DNA of 64,000 nt from Roseovarius sp. A-2 (GTDB taxonomy: Bacteria; Pseudomonadota; Alphaproteobacteria; Rhodobacterales; Rhodobacteraceae). Shown one piece after another: positions 33,294-41,514 of this stretch (position 1 is its first letter; each line of letters begins with the position of its first letter). Under the pieces are notes generated by a model. It ran no database searches. It worked only from the letters and a program-made list of their open reading frames with translations, and was not told where the DNA came from. The stretch lies in assembly GCF_002072155.1 (NCBI RefSeq), contig NZ_BDIY01000001.1, forward strand, positions 124,001-188,000. The letters are read 5' to 3'. The translations under genes and the position numbers were made by a program.

Positions 33294-35240
33294 ATGCCTC
33301 AGATAGGCCCCCTTGAAGGGATTCGCAAGGGAAGGCTGCGACGCCATTCGCGCCAGCGACAGGTGCAAGCGGAGAAAGCCGCGCTCGGTGAGGCCGGCAT
33401 CGACCGCGCCGAGTGCCGCGATCTCCTGCGGGTGGGCGCGCAGACCCGGCCCGGTCTCGATCTCCACTGTGGCGCGGGGCAGGGGGGCAAAGCGCCAGGT
33501 GTCGCGCGCCATGGGGATGAGCGTGCCGCGCCGCGCCAGGTGATCGACGATCAGGTCGCGGATCGGGCGGCTGCTGTGGTGCACTCGCCCGCCCGCGGCG
33601 AGCGCGGCGAAGGGCCCGCCGCCCCAGGCGCGATAGCTGTTGGTGGCGATGGCGAAGCGGTCGTCGTCCTGCACCGGCTGTCCGGCATGCTCCAGGTCGC
33701 GAATTCGCCGGGCCATGGGGGCGACCAGCTTGCCCTCGAGATCGTAGCGTGCGGGCTCTGACAGGTCGATGCTGTAGCCAAGCCCGTCGATCACGTCGAA
33801 ATCATGCCCCGGCACGCGCGGATCGAGCAGCGGCTGCGGCGCGGTGCCCGGCGTGATCCGGTTGAAGCAGATCGCCGCGCGTTCCAGCCAGTCGCGCAGC
33901 TCCGCGCCGGTCACGATCAGACCGCAAAGCGTGTTGGGATAGCCGTAGAGATCGGCGATGTTGCGCAGCCGCAATGGCCCGGCGGGAATGTCGGTATAGT
34001 GATCGGCCCCGCCGCGCCCGCCGGTCTTGAACGGGGCCGAGGCCGAGAGCACCGGCAGATCGGCATGCGGGGTGTCGCGCAGCGCCTCGGCCAGGACCGT
34101 GCGTTGCGCGTCATTGACGAGTTGCGTGGCCGGATCGTTGCGCAGCAGCGCGAGATAGCTGTGCAGCGGCGCGGTTGTCGCGCCGATCACACGATCCGTC
34201 AGGCGGATCGTATGGGCATGCGCCCGGGCAAGCGCCCGGGTGATGTCCCGGCGGGGCGGGGCGTCGGCGGCCGGGATCAGCGCCGCACGATGCCGTGCGA
34301 TGTGCCATGCGCCATCCCGCCGCGCGAGTTCGAGATCGAGCTGCCCCAGATGCGAGCCGCCGAAGCCCGCGTTGAGGCAAGGCGTGCCATGCAGCGTGGC
34401 CTGCGCGAGATCGGCCCCCGGCGTGCCCGTGTGATCCGGTCCGGGAAAGCGCCGGTGGCAATGCCCGGCCAGCACCGCGTCGATCCCGGGCAGCCGCGCC
34501 AGCGCACGGGCCGCGTTTTCCATCATCGGAGCCTCGGGGCCCTGCTCGATTCCGCTATGGGCCAGGGCGATCACCAGGTCGGCCCCTTGCGCGCGCATCA
34601 CCGGAATCCAGGCGCGCGCTGTTTCGACCATGTCGCGCGCCCGCAGGCGGCCCGACAGATAGGCGTGATCCCAGGTGGTGATCTGCGGCGGGGTCAGCCC
34701 GATCAGCCCGATACGCAGCGCGTGGCACGTGCCGTCGTTCTCGCGCAACTCTCGGTCGAGCAGGAGGTAGGGGGGCATCAGCGTTTCGTCATCGGTGGGG
34801 TCATCGCCCAACCGCGTCACCGCATTGGCGCAGGTCAGCGGAAACCGCGCCGCGCGCAGCGTCTCGCGGAGCCAGTCGAGACCGAAATTGAACTCGTGAT
34901 TGCCGAGTGTGGCAGCATCATAGCCCATCAGGTTCATGGTCCGCAGAACCGGATGCGGCCCGAGCCAGCCCTGACCGGGCTGGGCCGTCATGTCGCTGAG
35001 TGCGGTGCCTTGCAGGAAATCGCCGTTATCGAGAAGAAGGCAGTTTTCCTCGCCGATTGCGGCCCGCGCGCGCTCAACCAACGTGGCGATGCGGGCGAGC
35101 CCGTGCGGCCGGTTGTCCGCGTGGGTGAAATAGTCGAAGGGCAGGATATGGCCATGCACATCGGTGGTCGCCAGGATGCGCAGCGTCACACCCGGCGGCG
35201 GGTCGTCAGGCTCGGTCGGGGGGGATGGCGTCCTGGTCAA
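33291..35240 (-). CDS. cpdB: 2',3'-cyclic-nucleotide 2'-phosphodiesterase / 3'-nucleotidase
   Basis: Metallophosphoesterase plus 5'-nucleotidase C-terminal domain, 649 aa. Metal-binding motifs are TTDVHGH, NGDFLQGTA, TLGNHEFNFG, AHSGIE and GHCHRRF. The C-terminal domain has NDAQRTVLA, SASAPFKTGGRGG and the substrate-stacking region (NTLCGLIVTGAEL, NSYRAWGGGPF). CpdB is usually periplasmic, but here the N-terminus is short, polar and Pro-rich (TRTPSPPTEPDDPPPG) with no signal peptide. It may be cytoplasmic, or the start may be mis-set. The last ~10 codons contain the SRP RNA promoter. Confidence 0.92.
   Translation of the reverse strand: MTRTPSPPTEPDDPPPGVTLRILATTDVHGHILPFDYFTHADNRPHGLARIATLVERARAAIGEENCLLLDNGDFLQGTALSDMTAQPGQGWLGPHPVLRTMNLMGYDAATLGNHEFNFGLDWLRETLRAARFPLTCANAVTRLGDDPTDDETLMPPYLLLDRELRENDGTCHALRIGLIGLTPPQITTWDHAYLSGRLRARDMVETARAWIPVMRAQGADLVIALAHSGIEQGPEAPMMENAARALARLPGIDAVLAGHCHRRFPGPDHTGTPGADLAQATLHGTPCLNAGFGGSHLGQLDLELARRDGAWHIARHRAALIPAADAPPRRDITRALARAHAHTIRLTDRVIGATTAPLHSYLALLRNDPATQLVNDAQRTVLAEALRDTPHADLPVLSASAPFKTGGRGGADHYTDIPAGPLRLRNIADLYGYPNTLCGLIVTGAELRDWLERAAICFNRITPGTAPQPLLDPRVPGHDFDVIDGLGYSIDLSEPARYDLEGKLVAPMARRIRDLEHAGQPVQDDDRFAIATNSYRAWGGGPFAALAAGGRVHHSSRPIRDLIVDHLARRGTLIPMARDTWRFAPLPRATVEIETGPGLRAHPQEIAALGAVDAGLTERGFLRLHLSLARMASQPSLANPFKGAYLRH
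33300..33328 (-). promoter_or_regulatory. Sigma-70-type promoter of the SRP RNA, inside the 3' end of cpdB
   Basis: Minus-strand -35 TTGCGA (33328-33323), 17-bp spacer, -10 TATCTG (33305-33300). A start 6-7 bases on would fall at 33294-33293, exactly where the SRP RNA terminal stem begins. All of this lies in the last codons of cpdB. Confidence 0.7.
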
Positions 35241-35477
35241 AGTGAAGCGGCTACATTGTTAATGGATCGCGGGGCGGATCGAAATGTGCATAGCCCAAGT
35301 CTTGATGATAGCCCCCATGGGCACAGTTTAAGCGGTTAAAGATAGAAAATTCAATATACCTAGGGTTGAACTTATCGTGTTCTGTTGCGCAAGGGGCAAG
35401 GCGCGAGTCAAGAGATCGGCTTGTCTTCTCTGGCCCAGCCGTGAAAGTAAGGCGCGACAAAGGGGCAGGAGAGCGGG

Positions 35478-36449
35478 ATGCGACGGGCAGAACGGGTGAC
35501 ATTCGGGGGATCGGGGCTGGACCGCGCAGACGAGTTGCGCAGCGATGCGGAGGCGATTGCCGCAGCGGTGGCCGAGGGGCGCGCGCGCTCGGTCGTGCTC
35601 TGGCGCGGCAAGCCGCTGTTGGCCGCAGGCGGGCTGGACCGCTTGATCTATTTGGCAGCCGATCATCCGGTGCTGGCGCGCTATCATGTTCCCCCGATCC
35701 TTTTGGGCCGTGACGAGAGCGGTGAATTGTTGCTTGCGCATGACATTTCCGCCTGGGTGCCGCCGGGTCTGGCCCCAGATCAGCTCGATACGTTTCTCGA
35801 CGCGACCGAGCAGGTTCATCCCGACCTGCCCGAGGGCAGCGCCTTTGCCGAACTGCGCCGCGTGATGTCGCATCTGAGCCCGCGCGAGGCGGAACTCGCG
35901 GCCACCGCCAAGGCGGTGTTCGGCTGGCATGTCACGCATCGGTTCTGCGCGCGCTGTGGCAACGAAAGCCGGATGATCCGCGCCGGATGGCAGCGCGCCT
36001 GCGACCATTGCGGCGGGCAGCATTTTCCGCGCACCGATCCGGTGGTCATCATGTTGATTACTCGCGGTAACTCGGTTCTGATGGGCCGTTCGCCGGGATG
36101 GCCCGAGGGCATGTATTCGCTGTTGGCGGGCTTTATCGAGCCGGGCGAGACGATCGAGGCCGCCGTGCGCCGCGAGGTCTGGGAAGAGGCGGGCGTGCGC
36201 GTGGGGCATGTGGGCTATCTGGCGAGCCAGCCCTGGCCCTTTCCTGCGTCCTTGATGTTTGGCTGTCACGGAGAGGCGCTGAGCCACGAGATCACCATCG
36301 ACCCGCAGGAGATCGAGGACGCCCGCTGGATGACGCGGGAGGAAATCCTGGCCGCCTTCGCCGGAGAGAACCCGGATGTCTTGCCCGCCCGCAAGGGGGC
36401 GATTGCGCATTTCCTGTTACAGAACTGGCTTGCCGATACGCTGGATTGA
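35478..36449 (+). CDS. nudC: NAD+ diphosphatase (NudC-type Nudix hydrolase)
   Basis: A 323-residue Nudix enzyme that hydrolyses NAD(H) to NMN(H) and AMP and can remove NAD caps from RNA. The zinc ribbon is CARCG...CDHCGG (near residues 157-178), the Nudix box is GFIEPGETIEAAVRREVWEEAGV, and the NudC-specific SQPWPFPASLMFG motif follows. The N-terminal NADH-pyrophosphatase domain is present. Ribosome site GGCAGGAGAGCGGG. The preceding 237 bp between cpdB and this gene hold an AT-rich stretch (about 35330-35380), probably the promoter; no gene is seen there. Confidence 0.95.
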   Translation: MRRAERVTFGGSGLDRADELRSDAEAIAAAVAEGRARSVVLWRGKPLLAAGGLDRLIYLAADHPVLARYHVPPILLGRDESGELLLAHDISAWVPPGLAPDQLDTFLDATEQVHPDLPEGSAFAELRRVMSHLSPREAELAATAKAVFGWHVTHRFCARCGNESRMIRAGWQRACDHCGGQHFPRTDPVVIMLITRGNSVLMGRSPGWPEGMYSLLAGFIEPGETIEAAVRREVWEEAGVRVGHVGYLASQPWPFPASLMFGCHGEALSHEITIDPQEIEDARWMTREEILAAFAGENPDVLPARKGAIAHFLLQNWLADTLD

Positions 36450-36503
36450 GGCGACACTGCACCAGAGGTTCAGGTGGTCATGAGGCAGGCAGGTAGATAG
36501 CGC

Positions 36504-36971
36504 ATGCAGTTCAGCAGCAAGGAAGACATTGAGGCACCGATAGACGCGGTTTTTCAGGAAATCACCGATTTCCAGTCGTTTGAGCGGTCAGTGTTGCGGC
36601 GCGGCGCCGAGGTGCAGCGCACGGACGCGCTCGACGCCCCGGCTGTCGGCATGAGTTGGCACGCGCGGTTCATGTTGCGCGGGCGCAGGCGCGAGATGGA
36701 TATCGACCTCACGGCGTATGACCCGCCCAACGGCATCGGGCTTGAGGGACGCTCGCCCGCCGTTCTGGGGCGCATGCAGGTCGATCTGGTGGCGCTGTCG
36801 CGCGGGCGTACACGCCTTTCGGTCGATCTGGTGCTGGAGCCGCGCAGCATTTCCGGCCGGTTGATGGTGCAGTCGCTCAAGCTGGCGCGCGCCAATCTGA
36901 CCAAACGGTTTCGGCTGCGGGTGGCGGATTATGCCGTGGATATCGAAGAGCGGTTCAAGCGCAACGCCTGA
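36504..36971 (+). CDS. SRPBCC-family protein
   Basis: A 155-residue START/SRPBCC-fold protein (helix-grip, hydrophobic ligand pocket). It opens SSKEDIEAPIDAVFQEITDFQSFE, the usual first strand and helix, and ends with the long C-terminal helix (LKLARANLTKRFRLRVADYAVDIEERF). No catalytic motif is visible, so lipid or cofactor binding is the general expectation. It lies 54 bp after nudC. The next gene converges and its stop is 8 bp away. Confidence 0.8.
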   Translation: MQFSSKEDIEAPIDAVFQEITDFQSFERSVLRRGAEVQRTDALDAPAVGMSWHARFMLRGRRREMDIDLTAYDPPNGIGLEGRSPAVLGRMQVDLVALSRGRTRLSVDLVLEPRSISGRLMVQSLKLARANLTKRFRLRVADYAVDIEERFKRNA

Positions 36972-36979
36972 GGCTTGCA

Positions 36980-37711
36980 TCACGCGGGATAGATCCCCCA
37001 CCAGCGCAGCGTATGACGTAGATGTTCGCGGATTTCGGCCTGCGCGCGCCCGCTATCCCCGGCCGCCATCGCGTCGAGGATCGCGAGATGTTCGCGCATC
37101 GCCGAGGCGATCCGGTCGGCAAGAAAGGGTCGGCTGTTCTGGATGATGGCGATGCGGTCGCGGTTCTCGGCATAGAGGCGGCGGGCAAGCGTCGAGCCAA
37201 GCCCGCCTGCGAGTGCGTCGTGCAGGGACAGGTCTGTCGTGATCGCGTGGCGCGGCAGGTCAGCGCTGATCGCGGCACCGGCAGTGTCGCGCAGGCGTTC
37301 ATGCGCGGTGCGCAGCGCCGCGAGCGGAAATGGCGCGCCGGTCTCGATGATCCGCCGCGCCCCCTCGCAATCGAACATCGCGCGCAATTCTAGACATTCG
37401 CGGGTGGTTTCGGGCCCGACATCCATCACCGTGATCCCGCGCTTGGGCAGGATGCGGAGCAGGCCGCTCGCCTCGGCGCGTTTGACGGCCTCGCGGGTGG
37501 CGGCCATCGGCAGGCCAAGCTGCCGGACCAGCATCGGCATCGACAGAAAGCTGCCGCCGGGCAGGCGGCCATCGCGTAGCCGGTCGAGCAGCGCCTGATG
37601 GGCCCGATCGGTCAGGCCCTCGCCCCCGTTCGAGGGTGTCGCAGCCGTGGCGGAGGAGACGCGAGTATCTTGCAATCCTTGAAAGTCCTTTTTCAATTCG
37701 CGCATTATCAT
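36980..37711 (-). CDS. GntR/FadR-family (FCD) regulator, likely of the adjacent NCS1 transporter
   Basis: A 243-residue regulator: winged helix (RAHQALLDRLRDGRLPGGSF, then LGLPMAATREAVKRAEASGLL) and an FCD domain (ELRAMFDCEGARRIIETGAP, SLHDALAGGLGSTLARRLY, REHLAILDAMAAGD). It is divergent from the NCS1 transporter gene with ~116 bp between starts. Two ATGs two codons apart can serve as the start (37711 or 37705). No Shine-Dalgarno is visible. Directly before them lie two direct repeats ATCTAACAT that could be its operator. Confidence 0.88.
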   Translation of the reverse strand: MIMRELKKDFQGLQDTRVSSATAATPSNGGEGLTDRAHQALLDRLRDGRLPGGSFLSMPMLVRQLGLPMAATREAVKRAEASGLLRILPKRGITVMDVGPETTRECLELRAMFDCEGARRIIETGAPFPLAALRTAHERLRDTAGAAISADLPRHAITTDLSLHDALAGGLGSTLARRLYAENRDRIAIIQNSRPFLADRIASAMREHLAILDAMAAGDSGRAQAEIREHLRHTLRWWGIYPA

Positions 37712-37712
37712 A

Positions 37713-37733
37713 ATCTAACATAGCATCTAACAT
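37713..37733. promoter_or_regulatory. Direct repeat ATCTAACAT x2, candidate GntR operator
   Basis: ATCTAACAT at 37713-37721 and 37725-37733, starting 12 bp apart, in the AT-rich gap between the GntR gene and the NCS1 gene. It touches the GntR start, so binding would also block that gene. Confidence 0.4.
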
Positions 37734-37827
37734 TTCAGATACAATATCAGACGCACGATCTCAGCCGCCACTCAATCAAGTGCGATGGGCCACATCGCCA
37801 TGCGCGGCCATAACAGGGAGTTTTGAG

Positions 37828-39258
37828 ATGCAGACGGTGACACTCGACGGACAGGCCGCGCAAGGCGGCGACGACACACTCGACCCGGTCACGCCGGATC
37901 AGAAGACATGGGGCTGGTTCGCCATCTTCAACGTCTGGGCGAATGACATCCAGTCGCTGTTCGGCTACTCATTGGTGGCCTCGCTGTTCATTTCCTACGG
38001 GGTGAGCGGCTGGACGGCCTTTGCCGCGCTGATTTGCGCGGGGCTCTTCGTGATGTTCCTGGTGAACCTCTCGGGGGCGGCGGGCGAGAAATACGGCATT
38101 CCCTACCCGGTCTTCGCGCGCGCCAGCATGGGCACTGCGGGGGCGATGCTGCCGGCGGTATTGCGCTCCACGGTGGCGGTGTTCTGGTACGGGGTGCAGG
38201 TCTATTTCGCCTCGACCGCGCTGGCGCTGCTGATCCGCTCGGTCACGGGTATCACCGGCGGCGAAGAGATGCTGGGCCTGACCGGCATTGACTGGCTGTC
38301 CTTCGTGTTGGTCTGGGCCTTTCACATCGTCATTTTCTGGCGCGGCATGAACTGGGTCGAGACCTTTCTCAACGTCGCCGGGCCCTTCGTCTATGCGGTT
38401 ATGATCGGCCTTCTGGCGGTGCTCTGGGTGAAGTCCGACGGCCAGCTCCTGTCGCAGGCGCAGACGATCTTTGCCAATCCTGACGGCACCTGGGCCACGG
38501 AGTTCAACGGGTTTATCGCGATCATCGGCACGATGGTGGCCTATTTCGCCGCCGTGATGATCAATTTCAGCGATTTCTCACGCTATGCACGGGACAAGCG
38601 CGCGATGGTCGTGGGGAATCTCGTTGGGCTACCGTTCAACATGATCCTGTTCTCGGCACTGGCGTTGCTGACCACGGCGGGCGCGGCTGTTGTCTATGGC
38701 GAGGCGATCATCAATCCCACCGAGATCGTGGGCCGCACCGACAGCGTGCTTTTGGGCGTGATCGCCGCGATCACCTTTTTCGCGGCCACCGTGGGCATCA
38801 ATCTGGTTGCCAATTTCATCCCTGCGGTGAACGGCATCGCCAGCCTTGCGCCCTCGAAGATCGGGTTTCGCAAGGCGGGGTTGATCACCTCGGTCTTTGC
38901 CCTCGTGATCGGCGGGTTCTGGACCAGCTTCATCAGCGAATTCGGGATCAGCGGCTTCGTCAACACGCTGGGCGCGACGCTGGCCCCGATCTACGGGATC
39001 ATGATCGTGGACTATTACCTGCTGCGCAAGGAAGCGCTCAAGCGCGATGATCTTTATGACATGGAGGGCGGTACCTATCACTACAGCAGCGGCTGGAACC
39101 GTAATGCGCTGATCGCTTTCGGGATCGCGGCGGTGTTCTCGGTCGCGACGGTCTGGGTGCCCGGGTTGAGCCAGCTTGCGGGCTATGCCTGGGTGATCGG
39201 GGCCATTCTGGGCGGGGTCATCTACTTTGTCCGCTGCCGGGCGTCACATCTGGTATGA
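37828..39258 (+). CDS. NCS1-family nucleobase/hydantoin:cation symporter
   Basis: Inner-membrane symporter of about 12 helices, 476 aa. Family features are WGWFAIFNVWANDIQSLFGY in helix one, YGIPYPVFARASMGTAGAML, VNFIPAVNGIASLAPSKIGF-type loops (here ANFIPAVNGIASL) and the cytoplasmic GIMIVDYYLLRK near the end. NCS1 proteins carry cytosine, uracil, allantoin or hydantoins; the substrate is not decidable here. The start MQTVTLD is chosen because CAGGGAGTTTTGAG precedes it. Probably controlled by the divergent GntR gene. Confidence 0.92.
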   Translation: MQTVTLDGQAAQGGDDTLDPVTPDQKTWGWFAIFNVWANDIQSLFGYSLVASLFISYGVSGWTAFAALICAGLFVMFLVNLSGAAGEKYGIPYPVFARASMGTAGAMLPAVLRSTVAVFWYGVQVYFASTALALLIRSVTGITGGEEMLGLTGIDWLSFVLVWAFHIVIFWRGMNWVETFLNVAGPFVYAVMIGLLAVLWVKSDGQLLSQAQTIFANPDGTWATEFNGFIAIIGTMVAYFAAVMINFSDFSRYARDKRAMVVGNLVGLPFNMILFSALALLTTAGAAVVYGEAIINPTEIVGRTDSVLLGVIAAITFFAATVGINLVANFIPAVNGIASLAPSKIGFRKAGLITSVFALVIGGFWTSFISEFGISGFVNTLGATLAPIYGIMIVDYYLLRKEALKRDDLYDMEGGTYHYSSGWNRNALIAFGIAAVFSVATVWVPGLSQLAGYAWVIGAILGGVIYFVRCRASHLV

Positions 39259-39277
39259 TGCGAGCGCGAGCGACATG

Positions 39278-39310
39278 CGAAGCCCGGCCCTGTGCCGGGC
39301 TTCGTCGTTT
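39278..39310. terminator. Hairpin between the convergent NCS1 and pheA genes
   Basis: Arms CGAAGCCCGGC (39278-39288) and GCCGGGCTTCG (39294-39304) with loop CCTGT form a perfect 11-bp stem. The T-tract (TCGTTT) is weak. It could serve both convergent genes. Confidence 0.7.
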
Positions 39311-39315
39311 CGGCG

Positions 39316-40158
39316 TCAGTTTTTCTCGTGGCGGCGCGGATCGGCGGGATAGACGCCGAGGATGGTGATGTCGGAGGTGAAGTAATCCAGCTCGTCCAGC
39401 GCGCGCGCCACGGCGGGCTCGTCCGGGTGGCCCTCGATATCGGCATAGAATTGCACGACGTTGAAATTGCCGCCGAGCATGTAGCTTTCCAGCTTGGTCA
39501 TGTTGACGCCATTGGTGGCAAAGCCGCCAAGCGCCTTGTAGAGCCCTGCCGGGATTGAGCGCAGGCGGAACACCAGCGTCGTCATCATCCCGTTCTCGCC
39601 GCGCTCCGCAAAATCGGGCTCGCGGGCCATCACCAGAAAGCGGGTGGTATTGGTGCCGTGATCCTCTATGTGGCGCGCGACCACCTCAAGGCCGTAGATA
39701 TCGCCCGAAAGTTCACTGGCAAGGGCGGCCAACTCCGGGCGGCCCTCTTCGGCCACGTGGCGGGCCGATCCGGCGGTGTCGGCCCCGGTCACGCGGTGGA
39801 TGCCATGGCGCTCCAGAAAGGCGCGGCACTGACCCAGAAGCATGGTGTGGCTCATCGCGCTTTCGATCTGGTCGAGCCGTACGCCGGGCAGGGCAAGCAG
39901 GTTGATATGAACGCGCACAAAGGCCTCACCCACGATATGCAGCCCCGATTCGGGCAGCAGGTGGTGGATGTCGGCGACCCGTCCGAAGGTCGAGTTTTCG
40001 ACCGGCAGCATGGCCAGATCCGCGCGCCCCTCGCGCACCGCCGCGATCGCGTCCTCGAAGGTGCGACAGGGCAGCGGCTCCATCCCCGGGTATGTCTCGA
40101 CGCAGGCCTGATGCGAGTAGGCACCCGGCTCTCCCTGAAAGGCGATGCGGTTTGTCAT
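39316..40158 (-). CDS. pheA: Prephenate dehydratase
   Basis: Converts prephenate to phenylpyruvate in phenylalanine synthesis; 280 aa, monofunctional (no chorismate mutase domain). The catalytic domain begins IAFQGEPGAYSHQAC and contains LPVENSTFGRV, SHTMLLGQCR and the catalytic NTTRFLVM. A C-terminal ACT domain (STTLVFRLRS-type start, here TLVFRLRSIPAGLYKAL) follows. In the ACT domain the usual ESRP is ESYM (LESYMLGGNF). The start MTNRIAF is preferred over a longer frame that adds 53 Arg-rich residues. Divergent from the cytochrome gene. Confidence 0.95.
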   Translation of the reverse strand: MTNRIAFQGEPGAYSHQACVETYPGMEPLPCRTFEDAIAAVREGRADLAMLPVENSTFGRVADIHHLLPESGLHIVGEAFVRVHINLLALPGVRLDQIESAMSHTMLLGQCRAFLERHGIHRVTGADTAGSARHVAEEGRPELAALASELSGDIYGLEVVARHIEDHGTNTTRFLVMAREPDFAERGENGMMTTLVFRLRSIPAGLYKALGGFATNGVNMTKLESYMLGGNFNVVQFYADIEGHPDEPAVARALDELDYFTSDITILGVYPADPRRHEKN

Positions 40159-40277
40159 GCGGTTTTTCCGTAATTTCGGCCCGGAAGGGCGTTTGGTCGC
40201 GGAAACTACACCTTGCGCGGCGGTAGGGGAAGCGGATAGATACGCGCCCAAGCGACAGAGCAAACGGAAGCGAGCCA

Positions 40278-41354
40278 ATGTTCGACACAATGACACTGAC
40301 CAAGACCGCCGGGGCATTTTGCGGGGCCCTGCTCATCTTTCTGCTGGGCAACTGGGCAGCCGAGTCAATCTATTCCATGGGCGGCGGGCATGGTGAGGAT
40401 CACGCACAGGGCTACGTTGTCGACACCGGCGAGGATGACGCAGCCGGGGAGGTTGCAGACGAAGCCCCCGACATGGCCGCGATCTTTGCCTCGGCAGATG
40501 CCTCCAAGGGCGAGCGCGTGTTCAACAAGTGCAAGGCCTGCCACGTGCTCGAGGACGGCGCGAACGGTGTCGGCCCGAGTCTTTATGATGTTGTCGGTCG
40601 TGATGTCGGGGCCGTCGATGGGTTCGGCTATTCCGGTGCGCTGAGCGAGGCGGCGGATGTCTGGACTGCCGAGAACCTCTATGCCTTCCTCGAAAATCCG
40701 GCAGGGTATGCACCGGGCACCAGCATGGGCTTTGCCGGTCTGGGCAAGTCCGAGGATCGCGCGAATGTGATCGCTTATCTCGATCAAGCCGATGGTGAGA
40801 CGGATATCGTAATCGAGGCCGCAGCCGAGGCGCCTGCCGAAGACGCTGCCAGCGAGGAAGCACCTGCCGAAGACGCCGCCAGCGAAGAGGCACCAGCCGA
40901 GGAAGCAGCGACCGAAGAGGAAGAACCTGCGGAGGAAGCAGCGGCCGAAGAAGCACCTGCCGAAGAGGCCGACAGTGAAGAGGTCGCCACTGAGGCCACC
41001 GAAAGCGCGGATGCAGGCGGCTCTGAATTTGCCGCCATGGTTGCCTCCGCCGATGCGGGCAAGGGCGAAAAGCTTTTCCGTCGCTGCCAGGCATGCCACA
41101 AGCTGGAGGATGGCGCGAATGGCGTCGGGCCGTATCTCTACGGCGTCGTGGGCCGTGACATTGCCAGTGCCGACGGGTTCAATTACTCCGACGCGCTGAA
41201 GGGCATCGACGGCGCGTGGACGCTTGATCAACTCAGCGCCTGGATCGCTAATCCGCGTGAATTCGCGCCGGGCAATCGGATGGGCTTTGCCGGGCTCAAG
41301 GACGAGCAGGACCGCGCCGATCTGATGGCCTATCTCCAGACCATCGGCAACTGA
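40278..41354 (+). CDS. Membrane-anchored two-haem cytochrome c with acidic linker
   Basis: A 358-residue protein. One N-terminal membrane anchor (AGAFCGALLIFLLGNWA) is followed by two class-I cytochrome c domains of the c550/c552 type. The haem sites are CKACH (C85, C88, H89) with Met150, and CQACH (C270, C273, H274) with Met335. Both domains carry NGVGP and MGFAGL, so the second is a duplicate. Residues ~176-249 are a Glu/Ala/Pro linker with repeats of APAEDAASEE. Related CycM proteins have one haem and carry electrons from bc1 to oxidases. The start at ATGTTCGAC is preceded by a moderate site; a strong terminator follows. Confidence 0.93.
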   Translation: MFDTMTLTKTAGAFCGALLIFLLGNWAAESIYSMGGGHGEDHAQGYVVDTGEDDAAGEVADEAPDMAAIFASADASKGERVFNKCKACHVLEDGANGVGPSLYDVVGRDVGAVDGFGYSGALSEAADVWTAENLYAFLENPAGYAPGTSMGFAGLGKSEDRANVIAYLDQADGETDIVIEAAAEAPAEDAASEEAPAEDAASEEAPAEEAATEEEEPAEEAAAEEAPAEEADSEEVATEATESADAGGSEFAAMVASADAGKGEKLFRRCQACHKLEDGANGVGPYLYGVVGRDIASADGFNYSDALKGIDGAWTLDQLSAWIANPREFAPGNRMGFAGLKDEQDRADLMAYLQTIGN

Positions 41355-41377
41355 GCCGGACCGTTTGCCGCGACGAT

Positions 41378-41408
41378 GGCCGCTGCCCCACCGGGCGGCG
41401 GCCTTTTT
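41378..41408 (+). terminator. Rho-independent terminator of the cytochrome gene
   Basis: Arms GGCCGCTGCCC (41378-41388) and GGGCGGCGGCC (41393-41403), loop CACC, one G-T pair, then TTTTT. Confidence 0.9.
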
Positions 41409-41514
41409 CATGGGCCACGACTATCGGCGCTTGAACAAGCTGCCCCCCCTCCTTAGCTTGCCGGGGACGGATCAAGCGCCAGATACAGAATAGGTGCGAC
41501 AGCAGGAGGATGAC

